From Tannerellaceae bacterium (GTDB lineage Bacteria; Bacteroidota; Bacteroidia; Bacteroidales; Tannerellaceae): DNA of 64,000 nucleotides. Made by a program: the position numbers and the translations under genes. The stretch is from the NCBI GenBank assembly GCA_031271045.1, contig JAISWO010000003.1:62001-126000 (forward strand). Direction: 5' to 3'. Positions 27,272 to 38,200 of the stretch are shown here, piece by piece (within the stretch, counting starts at the first letter, position 1; every line of letters begins with the position of its first letter). A model generated the notes under the pieces. The model was given only the letters and a program-made list of their open reading frames with translations, was not told the origin of the DNA and did no database searches.

Positions 27272-28345
27272 TTAAGATTCGTCAATGATCATGCCGCTGC
27301 CCAGACACAAGTGGTGTTCTTTGTCGTAGACTACGCCGTATTGCCCGGGGGCGATGCCTTGTATTTTGTCGACGGATTCGATGCGGTATATGTCGCCGAT
27401 GCGGCGGATAAGGCCGGGGGTAAATTCCGGGGTGTGGCGTATTTTGAAGGTTATCTCTTTTGCATCCGCAAATTCTCCCCAGATGTCTTCCGTGATAAAG
27501 TCAAACCCCTTGAGGTTGATTGTCCGGCCGTACTGTGTTTCCGGGTCATATCCGTTTGATACGTAGATGATGTTGCGCCGGGCGTCTTTGCGGACAACGA
27601 ACCACGGGCCTCCGCTCAATCCTAATCCTTTGCGCTGGCCGATGGTGTGAAACCAATAGCCGTTGTGTTTTCCTACCACATTCCCGGTTTCCAGTTCGAC
27701 GATGTCTCCGGGGCGTTTGCCCAGGTATCGTTCTATGAAATCATTGTAATTGATTTTACCCAGGAAGCAGATTCCCTGGCTGTCTTTGCGCCGAGCGCTG
27801 GGCAAGCGTTCGGCGGCAGCCAGGGCGCGTACTTCGCTTTTCATCAGGTGTCCGATGGGGAAGATCAGTTTCTGTATTTGCAGATTTGTGATTTGAGCCA
27901 GGAAGTCGGTCTGGTCTTTCAGGGGATCTTTGGCGGTGGAGAGCCACGTTTTGCCGTCGATTTCTTCTGTGGTTGCATAATGTCCGGTGGCTATTTTGTC
28001 GAAGTTCTTTCCCCAGCGTTCTTCGAAGCAGCCGAACTTGATGTATTTATTGCACATCATGTCAGGATTGGGCGTAAGTCCCCGTTTGACGGACTCAATG
28101 GTGTAACTCACCACTTTATCCCAATATTCATCATGCAGGGAAACTACTTCGAAGCGGCATCCATACTTGCGGGCAATATAAGAAGTAAGCTCAATATCTT
28201 CTTCGGAAGGGCATGAGGTATATCCTTCCTTGTCTTCCATGCCGATCTTGATATAAAAAATAGTAGGATCATATCCTGCTTCTTTCAGCTTGTAAACAAC
28301 GACTGAGCTATCCACTCCTCCTGATACCAACGCTGCAATTTCCAT
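27272..28345 (-). CDS. mnmA: tRNA-specific 2-thiouridylase
   Basis: This 357-residue enzyme makes 2-thiouridine at the wobble position of Lys, Glu and Gln tRNAs. The PP-loop SGGVDSS is at residues 8-14, the catalytic cysteines are Cys98 ([13 protein letters not shown]) and Cys193 (SQGICFLG), and ATGHYA lies at 119-124. The start [10 protein letters not shown] at 28345 is preferred over one 27 bp upstream, because the -7 box at 28370-28377 overlaps the earlier start. It heads a minus-strand unit with the sirtuin and two hydrolase genes. A tRNA-Lys gene lies just upstream. Confidence 0.93.
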   Translation of the reverse strand: MEIAALVSGGVDSSVVVYKLKEAGYDPTIFYIKIGMEDKEGYTSCPSEEDIELTSYIARKYGCRFEVVSLHDEYWDKVVSYTIESVKRGLTPNPDMMCNKYIKFGCFEERWGKNFDKIATGHYATTEEIDGKTWLSTAKDPLKDQTDFLAQITNLQIQKLIFPIGHLMKSEVRALAAAERLPSARRKDSQGICFLGKINYNDFIERYLGKRPGDIVELETGNVVGKHNGYWFHTIGQRKGLGLSGGPWFVVRKDARRNIIYVSNGYDPETQYGRTINLKGFDFITEDIWGEFADAKEITFKIRHTPEFTPGLIRRIGDIYRIESVDKIQGIAPGQYGVVYDKEHHLCLGSGMIIDES

Positions 28346-28369
28346 CTCTTTTTTCTTGTATATGATGTG

Positions 28370-28377
28370 CAAATATA
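28370..28377 (-). promoter_or_regulatory. -7 box of the mnmA unit
   Basis: The minus strand reads TATATTTG, an exact TAnnTTTG match, 24 bp before the ATG at 28345. No -33 element is clear. Confidence 0.6.
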
Positions 28378-28460
28378 CAGGATAAAACCGGATTACGGCA
28401 TATATAAGGAGGCCGGATTCATCACTTTTCTCTGTTAAGAAAGCGGAGATTTGAAGACAA

Positions 28461-28494
28461 AAAAAGGACTTACATTTTACTGTAAGTCCTTTTT
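28461..28494 (-). terminator. Intrinsic terminator after tRNA-Lys
   Basis: A perfect 14-bp stem AAAAAGGACTTACA (28461-28474) pairs with TGTAAGTCCTTTTT (28481-28494) around a 6-nt loop. On the minus strand it ends in a T-run and lies 20 bp beyond the tRNA 3' end. Confidence 0.88.
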
Positions 28495-28513
28495 CTCACC
28501 TCTTTTGCGTCGG

Positions 28514-28586
28514 TGACCTGGGAGGGGCTCGAACCCTCGACCCAATGATTAAGAGTCATTTGCTCTACCAACTGAGCTACCAAGTC
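28514..28586 (-). tRNA. tRNA-Lys (anticodon CTT)
   Basis: Read on the minus strand, a 73-nt cloverleaf folds with a 7-bp acceptor stem (GACTTGG with CCAGGTC, one T-G pair), a D arm GCTC/GAGC, an anticodon stem AATGA/TCATT with loop CTCTTAA, and a T arm GAGGG/CCCTC with TTCGAGC. The anticodon is CTT. The discriminator base is A, and the 3' CCA is not encoded. It has its own promoter and terminator. Confidence 0.96.
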
Positions 28587-28604
28587 ATCTTTTGTTTGCG
28601 GGTG

Positions 28605-28636
28605 CAAATATAGATGTTTAATCTTGTTCACACAAA
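28605..28636 (-). promoter_or_regulatory. Promoter of tRNA-Lys
   Basis: On the minus strand TTTG (28633-28636) and TATATTTG (28605-28612) are separated by 20 bp, an exact Bacteroidota promoter match, about 18 bp before the tRNA. Confidence 0.8.
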
Positions 28637-28685
28637 CATTTCTTCCATAAATCAGAGCAGACATATCTAAAGTTTAAAAAAGACT

Positions 28686-28693
28686 TATCTTTG
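28686..28693 (+). promoter_or_regulatory. -7 box of the acyl-CoA synthetase gene
   Basis: TATCTTTG matches TAnnTTTG. It lies 45 bp before the ATG at 28739, divergent from the tRNA-Lys promoter. Confidence 0.6.
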
Positions 28694-28738
28694 TGATATT
28701 AAAATCCTCTATGGAAGCGAAAATAACAAAGTAACTTT

Positions 28739-30646
28739 ATGAAGAAAACATTAGTAGACCTTTTCGAAGGATCGGTTAAACAGTATCCCAACAATACTTT
28801 CTTGTTGGAAAAAACAAAGAACAGGTTCGAACCTTCAACCTATTCCCAGGTGCAAGAACAAGTTTATACGCTGGGAGCCGGGCTGGTGGCTCTGGGCGTA
28901 AAGAAAGGTAATCACATGGCGCTCCTGAGCGAAGGACGTAATGCCTGGATCATCGGCGAACTGTCCATGTTCTATGCCGGAGCAACCAACGTCCCCCTCT
29001 CTATCAAACTGGAAGAGGTAAACGATCTGCAATTCCGCCTCCAACATGCCGACGTGAAGTATATCATGGTGTCGGGCCATCAGTTGAAGAAAATACGGAG
29101 TATTATGGAGAAGCTGCCCCTGGTGGAGAAAGTCATTGTCTTCGACCAACAGCCGGCGTACGAGGAAAAAGAAGTCTTCATCGGCGAGGTGCAGAAGATA
29201 GGGAAAGACTGGCTGCAAACGCATCCGCTGGAGGAGTTCCTCGCCATCGGACAGTCGCTTCAAAACGATGACAATGCTACCATCACCTATACGTCGGGCA
29301 CTACCGCTGACCCGAAAGGGGTGATCCTCACTCATCGCAACTATACGGCCAACGTGGAACAGTCGCTCTCCTGTATGGACATAGACGCTACCTGGCGTAC
29401 GCTCATTATCCTGCCCCTCGACCATTGCTTTGCGCATGTCGTAGGCTTCTATATCTTTATGTCCAAAGGAGCCTCGGTAGCTACCGTGCAGGTAGGACGT
29501 ACGGGAATGGAGACATTGAAGAATATACCCGTCAATATCAAAGAAGTGAAGCCTTACCTTATATTAAGTGTTCCGGCGCTGGCCAAGAACTTTAAGAAGA
29601 ACATCGAACAGGCTATCCATGCCAAAGGAAAGACGGCAGTATACCTTTTCAAGCTGGCGTTACGCACCGGATACGCTTACAATGGCGATGGAGGCGACGA
29701 TCGGGGGCGCGGACTGCGTTTCCTGCTCAAACCCCTTGTCGCGCTGTTCGACAAACTGCTGTTCGCAAAGATACGCACGAACTTTGGAGGCGAACTGAGG
29801 TTCTTCGTCGGCGGAGGCGCCCTGCTGGATAAAGACCTTCAGAAGTTTTACTATGCCATCGGTATGCCGATGTATCAGGGCTACGGGCTGAGCGAGGCGA
29901 CGCCGGTGATCTCGACCAACGGTCCGCGACGCCACCGCTTTGGCAGTAGCGGCGTCCTGGTGCAACCACTCGATCTGAAGATATGCGATACCGAAGGACA
30001 AGAACTGCCGGAAGGCGAGAAAGGCGAAATCGTGGTGAGAGGCGAGAACGTAATGGCCGGATACTGGAAGAACCCGCAATCGACAGCCGATACACTCCGC
30101 GACGGCTGGCTCTACACCGGCGATATGGGTTATATGAAAAACGGCCTGCTCTTTGTGCTCGGACGTTTCAAAAGCCTCCTCATCAGCAGTGACGGAGAGA
30201 AATACAGTCCCGAAGGCATCGAAGAAGCCTTGATGGAACACTCGTCCGCCATCAGCCAGTTGCTACTTTACAACAATCAGTGCCCCTATACCGTAGCCCT
30301 GATCGTACCCAATAAAGAAGCGCTGAAGAAACTGCTGGCGCAGCAATCCCTGGATCTGCAATCAGAAAAAGGACGGGAAGAAGCCATCCATATCATCCGC
30401 AAACAAATAGACCGCTTCCGCAAAGATGGCGATATGGCCTCCCTCTTCCCCGAACGCTGGCTGCCGGCTACGTTCGCCATCCTGCACGAACCTTGGACGG
30501 AACAAAACGGACTGGTGAACAGCACCATGAAAATCGTGCGCGGCAAGGTAGAAAAAGCCTGTGCCGGACGCATTATCCACCTCTTCACGGCCGAAGGCAA
30601 GAATCCTGTGAATACCGAAAACCTGAAAAGTCTCGGCAATGCCTGA
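28739..30646 (+). CDS. AMP-forming long-chain acyl-CoA synthetase
   Basis: This 635-residue enzyme of the ANL superfamily activates fatty acids to acyl-CoA through an acyl-adenylate. The ATP/AMP signature YTSGTTADPKG is at residues 184-194. Further motifs are YQGYGLSEATPVIS, the hinge block GWLYTGDMGYMKNG with GRFKSLLISSDGEKYSPEG, and a C-terminal SVVRGK-like segment (MKIVRGKVEK). The substrate chain length is inferred from overall similarity to FadD15-type proteins. There is no signal peptide. The aldolase gene follows with its own promoter. Confidence 0.92.
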   Translation: MKKTLVDLFEGSVKQYPNNTFLLEKTKNRFEPSTYSQVQEQVYTLGAGLVALGVKKGNHMALLSEGRNAWIIGELSMFYAGATNVPLSIKLEEVNDLQFRLQHADVKYIMVSGHQLKKIRSIMEKLPLVEKVIVFDQQPAYEEKEVFIGEVQKIGKDWLQTHPLEEFLAIGQSLQNDDNATITYTSGTTADPKGVILTHRNYTANVEQSLSCMDIDATWRTLIILPLDHCFAHVVGFYIFMSKGASVATVQVGRTGMETLKNIPVNIKEVKPYLILSVPALAKNFKKNIEQAIHAKGKTAVYLFKLALRTGYAYNGDGGDDRGRGLRFLLKPLVALFDKLLFAKIRTNFGGELRFFVGGGALLDKDLQKFYYAIGMPMYQGYGLSEATPVISTNGPRRHRFGSSGVLVQPLDLKICDTEGQELPEGEKGEIVVRGENVMAGYWKNPQSTADTLRDGWLYTGDMGYMKNGLLFVLGRFKSLLISSDGEKYSPEGIEEALMEHSSAISQLLLYNNQCPYTVALIVPNKEALKKLLAQQSLDLQSEKGREEAIHIIRKQIDRFRKDGDMASLFPERWLPATFAILHEPWTEQNGLVNSTMKIVRGKVEKACAGRIIHLFTAEGKNPVNTENLKSLGNA

Positions 30647-30684
30647 TAAAGCAACAGGCGGTGAAAGAAAATAAACGTGCATCA

Positions 30685-30717
30685 TTGTACACAATCGTAC
30701 AAATGTTGCTATCTTTG
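30685..30717 (+). promoter_or_regulatory. Promoter of the aldolase gene
   Basis: TATCTTTG (30710-30717) matches TAnnTTTG, with TTG at 30685-30687 some 22 bp upstream. The leader would be about 33 nt. Confidence 0.6.
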
Positions 30718-30756
30718 GCAAGATTTTAATTAATAACGTAAGAACATATAAAGACA

Positions 30757-31752
30757 ATGGTTAATTACAAAGAATTAGGTCTGGTAAACACAAAAGAAAT
30801 GTTTGCAAAGGCAATGGCCGGACAGTATGCCATCCCGGCGTTCAACTTCAACAACCTGGAACAAATGCAGGCTATCGTACAAGCAGCAGTAGAAACCAAA
30901 TCGCCGGTGATCTTGCAAGTCTCCAGCGGCGCCCGCAAATACGCCAACCAGACGCTTCTGCGCTACCTGGCCGAAGGCGCCGTAGCGTACGCAAAAGAAT
31001 TAGGATGCCCCAATCCCCAGATCGTACTCCACTTAGACCACGGTGATACATTTGAACTGTGCAAAAGCTGCGTAGACATGGGATTCTCATCTGTAATGAT
31101 TGACGGTTCACACCTTTCGTACGACGAAAACGTAGCCCTGACGAAGAAAGTAGTCGAATATGCCCACCAGTACGACGTCACCGTCGAAGGCGAACTGGGC
31201 GTATTGGCCGGCGTAGAAGACGAAGTAAGCGCCGAACATCACACCTACACCGAGCCCGACGACGTGGTAGACTTCGTGACCAAGACCGGTTGCGACTCCT
31301 TAGCCATCTCCATCGGCACCTCGCACGGAGCCAACAAATTCACTCCGGCACAATGCACGCGCGACGCCGACGGCAACTTAGTCCCGCCCCCTCTGCGTTT
31401 CGACATCCTCGAAGAAATAGAAAAGCGAATCCCCGGATTCCCCATCGTATTGCACGGCGCCTCCTCTGTCCCGCAGGAAGAAGTGGCAACAATCAACCAA
31501 TACGGCGGAGCGCTGAAAGACGCCATCGGTATCCCCGAAGAACAATTACGCAGGGCAGCCACCTCGGCCGTATGCAAGATCAATATCGACTCCGATAGCC
31601 GCTTAGCCATGACAGCCGCCATCCGCAAAACATTTGCCGACAAACCGGCCGAATTTGATCCCCGCAAATACTTAGGCCCGGCACGCGACAACGCAAAGAA
31701 GCTATACAAGCACAAAATCGAAGAAGTGCTTGGCTCCGGTAACAAACTGTAA
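30757..31752 (+). CDS. fba: Class II fructose-bisphosphate aldolase
   Basis: This 331-residue zinc-dependent aldolase splits fructose 1,6-bisphosphate into two triose phosphates in glycolysis and runs in reverse in gluconeogenesis. Visible markers are AIPAFNFNNLEQMQ, the catalytic/zinc site LHLDHGD (Asp94, His95), SSVMIDGSHLSYDENV, VEGELGVLAGVED, AISIGTSHGANKF and LHGASSVPQEEV. Length is normal for the family. It has its own promoter and is followed by a strong hairpin terminator and array C. Confidence 0.96.
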   Translation: MVNYKELGLVNTKEMFAKAMAGQYAIPAFNFNNLEQMQAIVQAAVETKSPVILQVSSGARKYANQTLLRYLAEGAVAYAKELGCPNPQIVLHLDHGDTFELCKSCVDMGFSSVMIDGSHLSYDENVALTKKVVEYAHQYDVTVEGELGVLAGVEDEVSAEHHTYTEPDDVVDFVTKTGCDSLAISIGTSHGANKFTPAQCTRDADGNLVPPPLRFDILEEIEKRIPGFPIVLHGASSVPQEEVATINQYGGALKDAIGIPEEQLRRAATSAVCKINIDSDSRLAMTAAIRKTFADKPAEFDPRKYLGPARDNAKKLYKHKIEEVLGSGNKL

Positions 31753-31774
31753 GCTTCCACTCACAGATTCTGGG

Positions 31775-31838
31775 AAAGCCGGTTGATCGATTGACAAAGG
31801 TGCAAGCCTTTTCAAAAAGATCAATCGGCTTTCTTTAT
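31775..31838 (+). terminator. Intrinsic terminator of the aldolase gene
   Basis: AAAGCCGGTTGATC (31775-31788) pairs with GATCAATCGGCTTT (31819-31832), 14 bp including one G-T pair. The 30-nt loop contains a smaller AAAGG/CCTTT hairpin. CTTTAT follows the stem. Confidence 0.7.
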
Positions 31839-31874
31839 AAAACCACCTTCCCTTTTGCCTCCACACACTTCGAT

Positions 31875-32320
31875 CGACGAAACTATACATAATTTGACCC
31901 CCTCCCCATATTCCAACCAACGAAACTATACATAGTTTGCCATCCCCCACACTTCGGCATACCAAACTGTATAGGGTTTTTCTTCACCCACTATTTTGTT
32001 AGTATAAAACCCGATAGGGTTTTTCTTCACCCATAAATTAGGTACCACAAAACCCACTTGGGTTTTATATCACCCATAATTTAGGTACTACAAAACCCAC
32101 TTGGTTTTTATATCACCTATAATTTAGGTACTCAAAAACCCACCTGAGTTTTATATCACCCATAATTTAGGTACTGCAAAACCCACTTGGGTTTTATGTT
32201 ATTCATAACTTAGGTAATATAAAACCCACTTGAGTTTTATATTATCCATAACTTAGGTGATACAAAACCCATTTGGGTTTTATGTTATCCATAACTTAGG
32301 TGATACAAAACCCAATTCAG
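31875..32320. repeat. Tandem hairpin array C, eleven units of mostly 43 bp
   Basis: Units are marked by AAAC at 31880, 31923, 31964, 32007, 32050, 32093, 32136, 32179, 32222, 32265 and 32308; all steps are 43 bp except one of 41. Early units have the stem AAACTAT/ATAGTTT, and later ones AAAACCC/GGGTTTT. The unit at 31964 joins a left arm of the first type to a right arm of the second. Later spacers carry ACCCATAATTTAGGTAC or close variants. The last unit is cut short after AAAACCCA. The array lies between the aldolase and uvrA genes, both on the plus strand. Confidence 0.9.
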
Positions 32321-32402
32321 TATGAGAAGCGTCGACATTCCGGATTGACGCATTTTCCCTCAGGCAAAAAGAACCCCTGGTGCGAATCCGGGAATTATGC
32401 CT

Positions 32403-32410
32403 TACCTTTG
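32403..32410 (+). promoter_or_regulatory. -7 box of uvrA
   Basis: TACCTTTG matches TAnnTTTG, 22 bp before the uvrA ATG and about 80 bp after array C. Confidence 0.6.
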
Positions 32411-32432
32411 CTTCGCAATAAAGCTTTGAAGC

Positions 32433-35231
32433 ATGACAGATAATCACAGTATACAGATAAAAGGCGCACGCGTCAACAATCTCAAAAACATAGATGTAGA
32501 AATCCCCAGAGACAAGCTCGTCGTCATCACCGGCCTGTCCGGCAGCGGCAAATCGTCGCTGGCTTTCGATACCCTGTACGCCGAAGGACAACGCCGCTAT
32601 GTGGAAAGCCTCTCGGCCTATGCCAGGCAATTCCTGGGCCGGATGAGCAAACCGGAATGTGATTATATCAAAGGGATCCCGCCGGCCATTGCTATCGAGC
32701 AGAAAGTAAACACCCGTAATCCGCGCTCGACGGTAGGCACCTCGACTGAGGTGTACGAATATCTCCGCCTCCTTTTCGCCCGCATCGGTAAAACCATCTC
32801 CCCGATCTCGGGCGAAGAAGTGAAGAAACATCAGGCAAGCGATCTTGCCGGATGGGCGCTCTCCTTTCCCGAAGGGACGCGCTTTGCCGTCTTCGCCCCG
32901 GTCGTCCTGCCTGCCGGACGACAGATGAAGGAACAGTTGGAGATCCTTCTCAAAGAAGGATATACCCGCCTCTCGATCCGTGACGAGATCTACCGCATAG
33001 AGGAAGCGCTCGAGAACGACACCCTGCTGGCCTCCCCCGGCATCGAATTGTTGATCGACCGCCTGGCAGTCTCGGCGGACAAGGCGCTGAAAAGCCGCCT
33101 GGCCGACTCGGCAGAGACGGCTTTCTTCGAAGGCGACGACACCTGCATCCTGCGGGTATACACACCGGAAGGCGCCGTCGTGAAAACGTTCTCGAAACGC
33201 TTCGAAGCCGACGGTATTTTGTTTGAAGAACCCTCGGAGCTGATGTTTAGTTTCAACAATCCAATGGGCGCCTGCCCCAACTGCGAAGGCTTCGGCAAAG
33301 TGATCGGCATCGACGAAGATCTGGTCATCCCGGACAAAAACATGTCCGTCTACCAGGGAGCCGTTGCCTGCTGGAAAGGCGAAGTAATGGGCGAGTGGCT
33401 GACGGACTTTATCCGGAAAAGCGAGAAACGGGACTTCCCCATTCATCGCCCCTATCACGCACTGACGGAGAAAGAGAAAGACTTGCTGTGGCACGGGGGG
33501 CGCGGCTTGAAAGGGATTGACGACTTCTTCACCTTCGTGAGCGAGAACCAGCACAAGATACAGTACCGCGTGATGATGGCCCGCTACCGGGGCAAGACAA
33601 CCTGCCCAGCCTGCCGTGGCGGACGCCTGAAAGCCCAGGCCCTTTACGTGCAGGTGGGAGGCCGGAACATCGCCCAGTTGGTCACCTTGCCCATAACGGA
33701 ACTGAAAGACTTCTTCCACCGGCTCGTCCTGAGCGAAACCGATGCTGCCGTCGCCCGCCGCATATTGATAGAGATAAACAACCGCCTTCAGTTTCTGATC
33801 GACGTCGGACTGGGATACCTGACGCTCGACCGTCTCTCGTCGTCGCTGTCGGGAGGCGAAAGCCAGCGTATCAACCTGGCCACCTCGCTCGGAAGCAGCC
33901 TGGTCGGATCGCTCTATATCTTAGACGAACCCAGCATCGGGCTTCACTCGCGCGATACGGACCGGCTGATCCACGTATTGCGCCAGTTACAAGCCTTAGG
34001 CAACACCGTGATCATCGTCGAGCACGACGAGGAAATCATCCGCACCGCCGATTACATCATCGACATCGGCCCCAAAGCCGGACGCTTAGGTGGGCAAGTC
34101 GTCTATCAGGGCGACATAAGTAGCCTGCCCCGCCAGACCGCCAGCTACACCGTTCGCTACCTTACGGGCGAAGACCGGATAGAAACGCCCCCCTATCGCC
34201 GCAAATGGAACAACTACATCTCAATCAAAGGCGCCCGCAAAAACAACCTCCAAGGCATCGACGTGCGCTTCCCGCTGAATGTAATGACCGTCGTCAGCGG
34301 CGTCAGCGGTTCGGGCAAGAGCACCCTGGTGCGCGACATCTTCTACCAGGGCGTACGCCGCACCCTGGAAGACGCCTCCCTCACACACGCCGCCTGCTCT
34401 GCGCTGGAAGGCGACCTGCACCTGATCAGCAGTATCGAGTTCGTCGACCAAAATTCCATCGGCAAAAGTTCGCGTTCCAACCCCGTCACCTACATCGGCG
34501 CCTACGATGAGATACGCAAGCTCTTCGCCGAACAAGCCTTAGCCCGGCAAATGGGTTTCAGTCCGGCCTACTTTTCCTTCAACAAAGAAGGCGGACGATG
34601 TGAAGAATGTAAAGGTGAAGGCCGCATCACCGTCGAGATGCAGTTCATGGCCGATATATCCCTCGAATGTGATGCCTGCCACGGCAAACGCTTCCGCCCC
34701 GACCTGCTGGAAGTGGAATACAACGGTGCCAATATCTACGACATACTGGAGATGACGGTCAGCCAGGCCATCGAGTTCTTCGAATCGCCCAAAGGCAGCC
34801 AGGCAAAGAAGATCGCCAAACGTCTGAAGCCTCTCGAAGACGTAGGACTGGGATACATCAAACTGGGACAAACCTCCTCCACCCTCTCCGGAGGCGAGAA
34901 CCAGCGTGTGAAATTAGCCTCCTACCTGGGGCAGGACAAACAGAATCCTACCCTCTTCGTATTCGACGAACCAACGACCGGCCTGCATTTCCACGATATA
35001 AAAACCCTCCTGCGGGCTTTCAACGCCTTGATAGAAAAAGGCCATACCGTTGTCGTCATAGAACATAATATGGATGTCATCAAATGCGCCGACCACGTCA
35101 TAGACCTGGGCCCCGAAGGAGGCGCCGGAGGAGGGACGTTAGTCTGTGCCGGATCCCCCGAAGAAGTCGCCCAATGCCCCGCGTCCCACACCGGCCGCTA
35201 CCTGAAAGCAAAACTGAGAGAACAAGCGTAG
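32433..35231 (+). CDS. uvrA: Excinuclease ABC subunit A
   Basis: This 932-residue UvrA is the damage-recognition ATPase of nucleotide excision repair. It has two ABC modules: Walker A sites GLSGSGKSS (about residue 30) and GVSGSGKST in the second half, and signature motifs [12 protein letters not shown] and [12 protein letters not shown]. Zinc-binding cysteines are seen in CPNCEGFGK with [10 protein letters not shown], and in [10 protein letters not shown] with CDACHGKRF. Length is typical. The stop is 16 bp from the convergent AddA-like gene. Confidence 0.97.
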   Translation: MTDNHSIQIKGARVNNLKNIDVEIPRDKLVVITGLSGSGKSSLAFDTLYAEGQRRYVESLSAYARQFLGRMSKPECDYIKGIPPAIAIEQKVNTRNPRSTVGTSTEVYEYLRLLFARIGKTISPISGEEVKKHQASDLAGWALSFPEGTRFAVFAPVVLPAGRQMKEQLEILLKEGYTRLSIRDEIYRIEEALENDTLLASPGIELLIDRLAVSADKALKSRLADSAETAFFEGDDTCILRVYTPEGAVVKTFSKRFEADGILFEEPSELMFSFNNPMGACPNCEGFGKVIGIDEDLVIPDKNMSVYQGAVACWKGEVMGEWLTDFIRKSEKRDFPIHRPYHALTEKEKDLLWHGGRGLKGIDDFFTFVSENQHKIQYRVMMARYRGKTTCPACRGGRLKAQALYVQVGGRNIAQLVTLPITELKDFFHRLVLSETDAAVARRILIEINNRLQFLIDVGLGYLTLDRLSSSLSGGESQRINLATSLGSSLVGSLYILDEPSIGLHSRDTDRLIHVLRQLQALGNTVIIVEHDEEIIRTADYIIDIGPKAGRLGGQVVYQGDISSLPRQTASYTVRYLTGEDRIETPPYRRKWNNYISIKGARKNNLQGIDVRFPLNVMTVVSGVSGSGKSTLVRDIFYQGVRRTLEDASLTHAACSALEGDLHLISSIEFVDQNSIGKSSRSNPVTYIGAYDEIRKLFAEQALARQMGFSPAYFSFNKEGGRCEECKGEGRITVEMQFMADISLECDACHGKRFRPDLLEVEYNGANIYDILEMTVSQAIEFFESPKGSQAKKIAKRLKPLEDVGLGYIKLGQTSSTLSGGENQRVKLASYLGQDKQNPTLFVFDEPTTGLHFHDIKTLLRAFNALIEKGHTVVVIEHNMDVIKCADHVIDLGPEGGAGGGTLVCAGSPEEVAQCPASHTGRYLKAKLREQA

Positions 35232-35247
35232 ATAGATTCCCCCATTT

Positions 35248-38200
35248 CTAAACGCAAGGGAGGATCTGACCGGAGGTGATGTACCAAAGATAACCTTCTA
35301 CACAGGCATAATTCATCCGGCGGATGAGGGAAAGATAGTCGCCAACCTGCGTAAGATGACGAGGGGAAGGCTTGCCTGATTTATAGTCTACCACAACCAC
35401 CCGGTCCGGATAGATCATCACCCGGTCCGGACGTTTCACAAGGCCTTTGCCGGAAAGTATCTCTACTTCATTCAACACACGCGCCGAACCGTCGTACCAC
35501 TGCGCTACGCCGGGATGAGACAGTAATTCTTCCAGATGGGCAACCAGGCTTTCCGCTTCCTGTCCGTCAATAACTCCATCGGTACGAAACGTCTCCACCG
35601 AAGCCGGTATATCCTCGCGGGTACGGATGCCGCAGAGTATATCGTGCATCAGTATGCCATGCTTGCGCGAAGCGTCGTCTAAAGAAAAGCCTTTGCCGTT
35701 CAGACTCAAACGCAGGCGTTCTGCGGGCGAGATGGAGCAGAGGCGTCCCATCGGTATTTCTTCCGTTTCGCAGGCCTCGGTCTTGCGGGCTGCCGGGGGG
35801 CGGGAGCTTCCCAGCTCAAACGTCCCGGCTCCGGTGTCGAAGGGGAAAACGTCTCTCAGGCTTGCCAGGCTTGTCCAGAGCAAGTCGGCGACGGAGGAGA
35901 TCTTCTCGGTCGCTCCGGTTGCTTCGTTCACTTTGCTGGGGCGGGGGGCAAAGGCTATCAGTTCTTCCTTGGCGCGGGTAAAGGCAACATAGAGGGTGTT
36001 GAGGCTGTCGATCGAGGCATTGAGATGTTCTTCGCGGTAATCTTCGGCGAAGATGGTGCGGGTCAGGCTTTGCCCGTAGCGTATGGGGAGGAGGTAGATG
36101 CGGTCGAAGGGCGGCGTCGTGGGATGGCACCAGAGGGTAACCGGATGCGTAGACTTATGGTCGAGGCTCCATTCGCAGAAGGGAAGGATGACGGCTTTGA
36201 AACCTAAGCCCTTTGATTTGTGGATGGTCAGTATGCGGATGGCGTCTTGTCCGTCGGGAGTGGCGATGGTTTTGCGCGAGCCGGTCTCGTCCCACCAGGT
36301 AAGGAAGCGGTCGAGGCTGGCGTTCTCCCGGTGCGAGAAATCCAGTACCATATCGAAGAAGGCCTGTGCGAAGACTTGTTCCTTGTCGGGTATATGGTCG
36401 GAGAAAAGGCGGAAGATACCTTCGGTCATCTCGTACAGGGCCTGGTGCGAGAGGTCTTGCAAGGCCGAGCGGATGGAGGGGGGAAAGTCGGTCATCTCGC
36501 CGGCCTGGTCAAAGCGGTTCACCAGGGCCAGGTAGGCGAGGCAGGCCATCCGCCGGGGAGTCGGGCGGGCGGGATTCTTCAGGTGACGCAAGAGCGCGAT
36601 GATGAAGCGGACGACGGGCGAGCGACTGACGAACAGGGCGTCGTCCGAGATCATATCGTAGCGATAGCGTCCGTCAGGAGATCTTTCTTTGCAGGCCAGC
36701 AAGGTGTCGGCCACGCGGGCGCCTTCCTGATTGGTGCGTACCAGGATGGCGATGTCTTGCAAGGCATAGCCCTGGTCTTGCAGGTGTTCGAGGGTGGAGG
36801 ACAGTCGTTGGAGGGCTTCGTCTTTCCAGTCGGTGCCGGTGTCGTCGTCGTCGCGGAGGAAGTCGATGCACACATGTCCTTCCTTATCGCGGAGGGGAGG
36901 CGGTACGTGCTGCCGGCTGCCGGCGTAGGCGTCGATGATGGCCGGGTCGTTCAGCAGGGCGGGCGCGGCGCTGAAGAGGGCGTTGTTGAAGGCGACGACC
37001 TGCGGATGGCTGCGCCAGTTTTCGGTCAGGGTTTCTTCCGTCAGTTGTTCGTTGAAGAAGTCTTGGGCGATCTGCCGGTCGAGCAGTTTCCAGTTGGAGT
37101 TACGAAAGCGGTAGATGCTTTGTTTGACATCTCCGACGATGAGGTTGTCGTAGCGATGGGCCAGGCTTTCGGCGATGAGGGGGCGGAAGTTGTTCCATTG
37201 CATATCGCTGGTGTCCTGGAATTCGTCGATCATGTAGTGGTGGATATGGGCGCCTGTTTTCTCGTATATGAAGGGGGTATCGCTTCCGTCGATGATGCGG
37301 TTCAGGAGTTCGGTGGTATCGGCTATGAGCATGATGTTTTTCTCCTTGCGGTAGGCGTCGACCTGGCGGGAGACGTCGTTGAGGATGCCGAGGGTATAGA
37401 AGTTGCGTACGGCTTCGCGGGCAGAATAGTAGGCGATCATTGGATGATCGAACAGTTCGGCGAGGCGTTGGAGGCAGTTGTCGAGACCGTTGTTGAAGGC
37501 GCATCCGATGAGTTGGATGGTGGCGGGCGGGGCGGTTTTGGCGTAGCAGGCTGCGAGGTTGCCGGTGCAGGCGGTGAGGGTGGCGGGAGGTTCTTTGATT
37601 TCTCCTTTGGCCAATCGTTCGAAGTAGAAGAAGGGCGAGCGGCTACCCTGTTTGAAGTCGGAGGGTTGGAGGCCGAATTGGTGTATGATGCGGAGCGCTT
37701 CCTGTCCGAGGTCTTTGAGTTGTTTTTCGGTGGAGCGGATCAGGGCGTAACATTCGTTTTGAAAAGCATCGAGGGATTGTTTGTCATCAATGTCGCGGCT
37801 GACCTGGTGGCTGAAGGTTTTGTAGCGTTCTTTGAAGATTTCGCGGCTGAGGGTTGTGATTTCGCGCCGGAGGTTCCATTCTCCTCCGCTTTCGATGCGG
37901 TCGCCGGCAAAGCGCAGGAGCCATCCGAGGAGGTCTTTGCTCTCGGGCCGGTCGAGGCCGGAGAGGAGGTTGTCGATGGCTTCGTTGAGGGCCATGTCCT
38001 GGTCCAATTCGATATTATATCCTCCCTGCAAACCGATTTCGCGGGTGAAGGCTCGCATGATTTGCTGGAAGAAACGGTCGATGGTGCTGATATTGAAAGC
38101 GGCGTAATCGTGCAGGATGGCGATCAGGATGGCGCGGGCTTTGCTGCGTATCTGTTCTTCGCCGAGGGGGTATTTCTCACGGAGGATTCCGACGTAGGCG

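Noticed and set aside
32280..33719. 479-codon minus-strand frame opposite uvrA
   Set aside because: It is antisense to uvrA, which has complete ABC and zinc motifs, and it begins inside the uvrA coding region with no recognisable domain.
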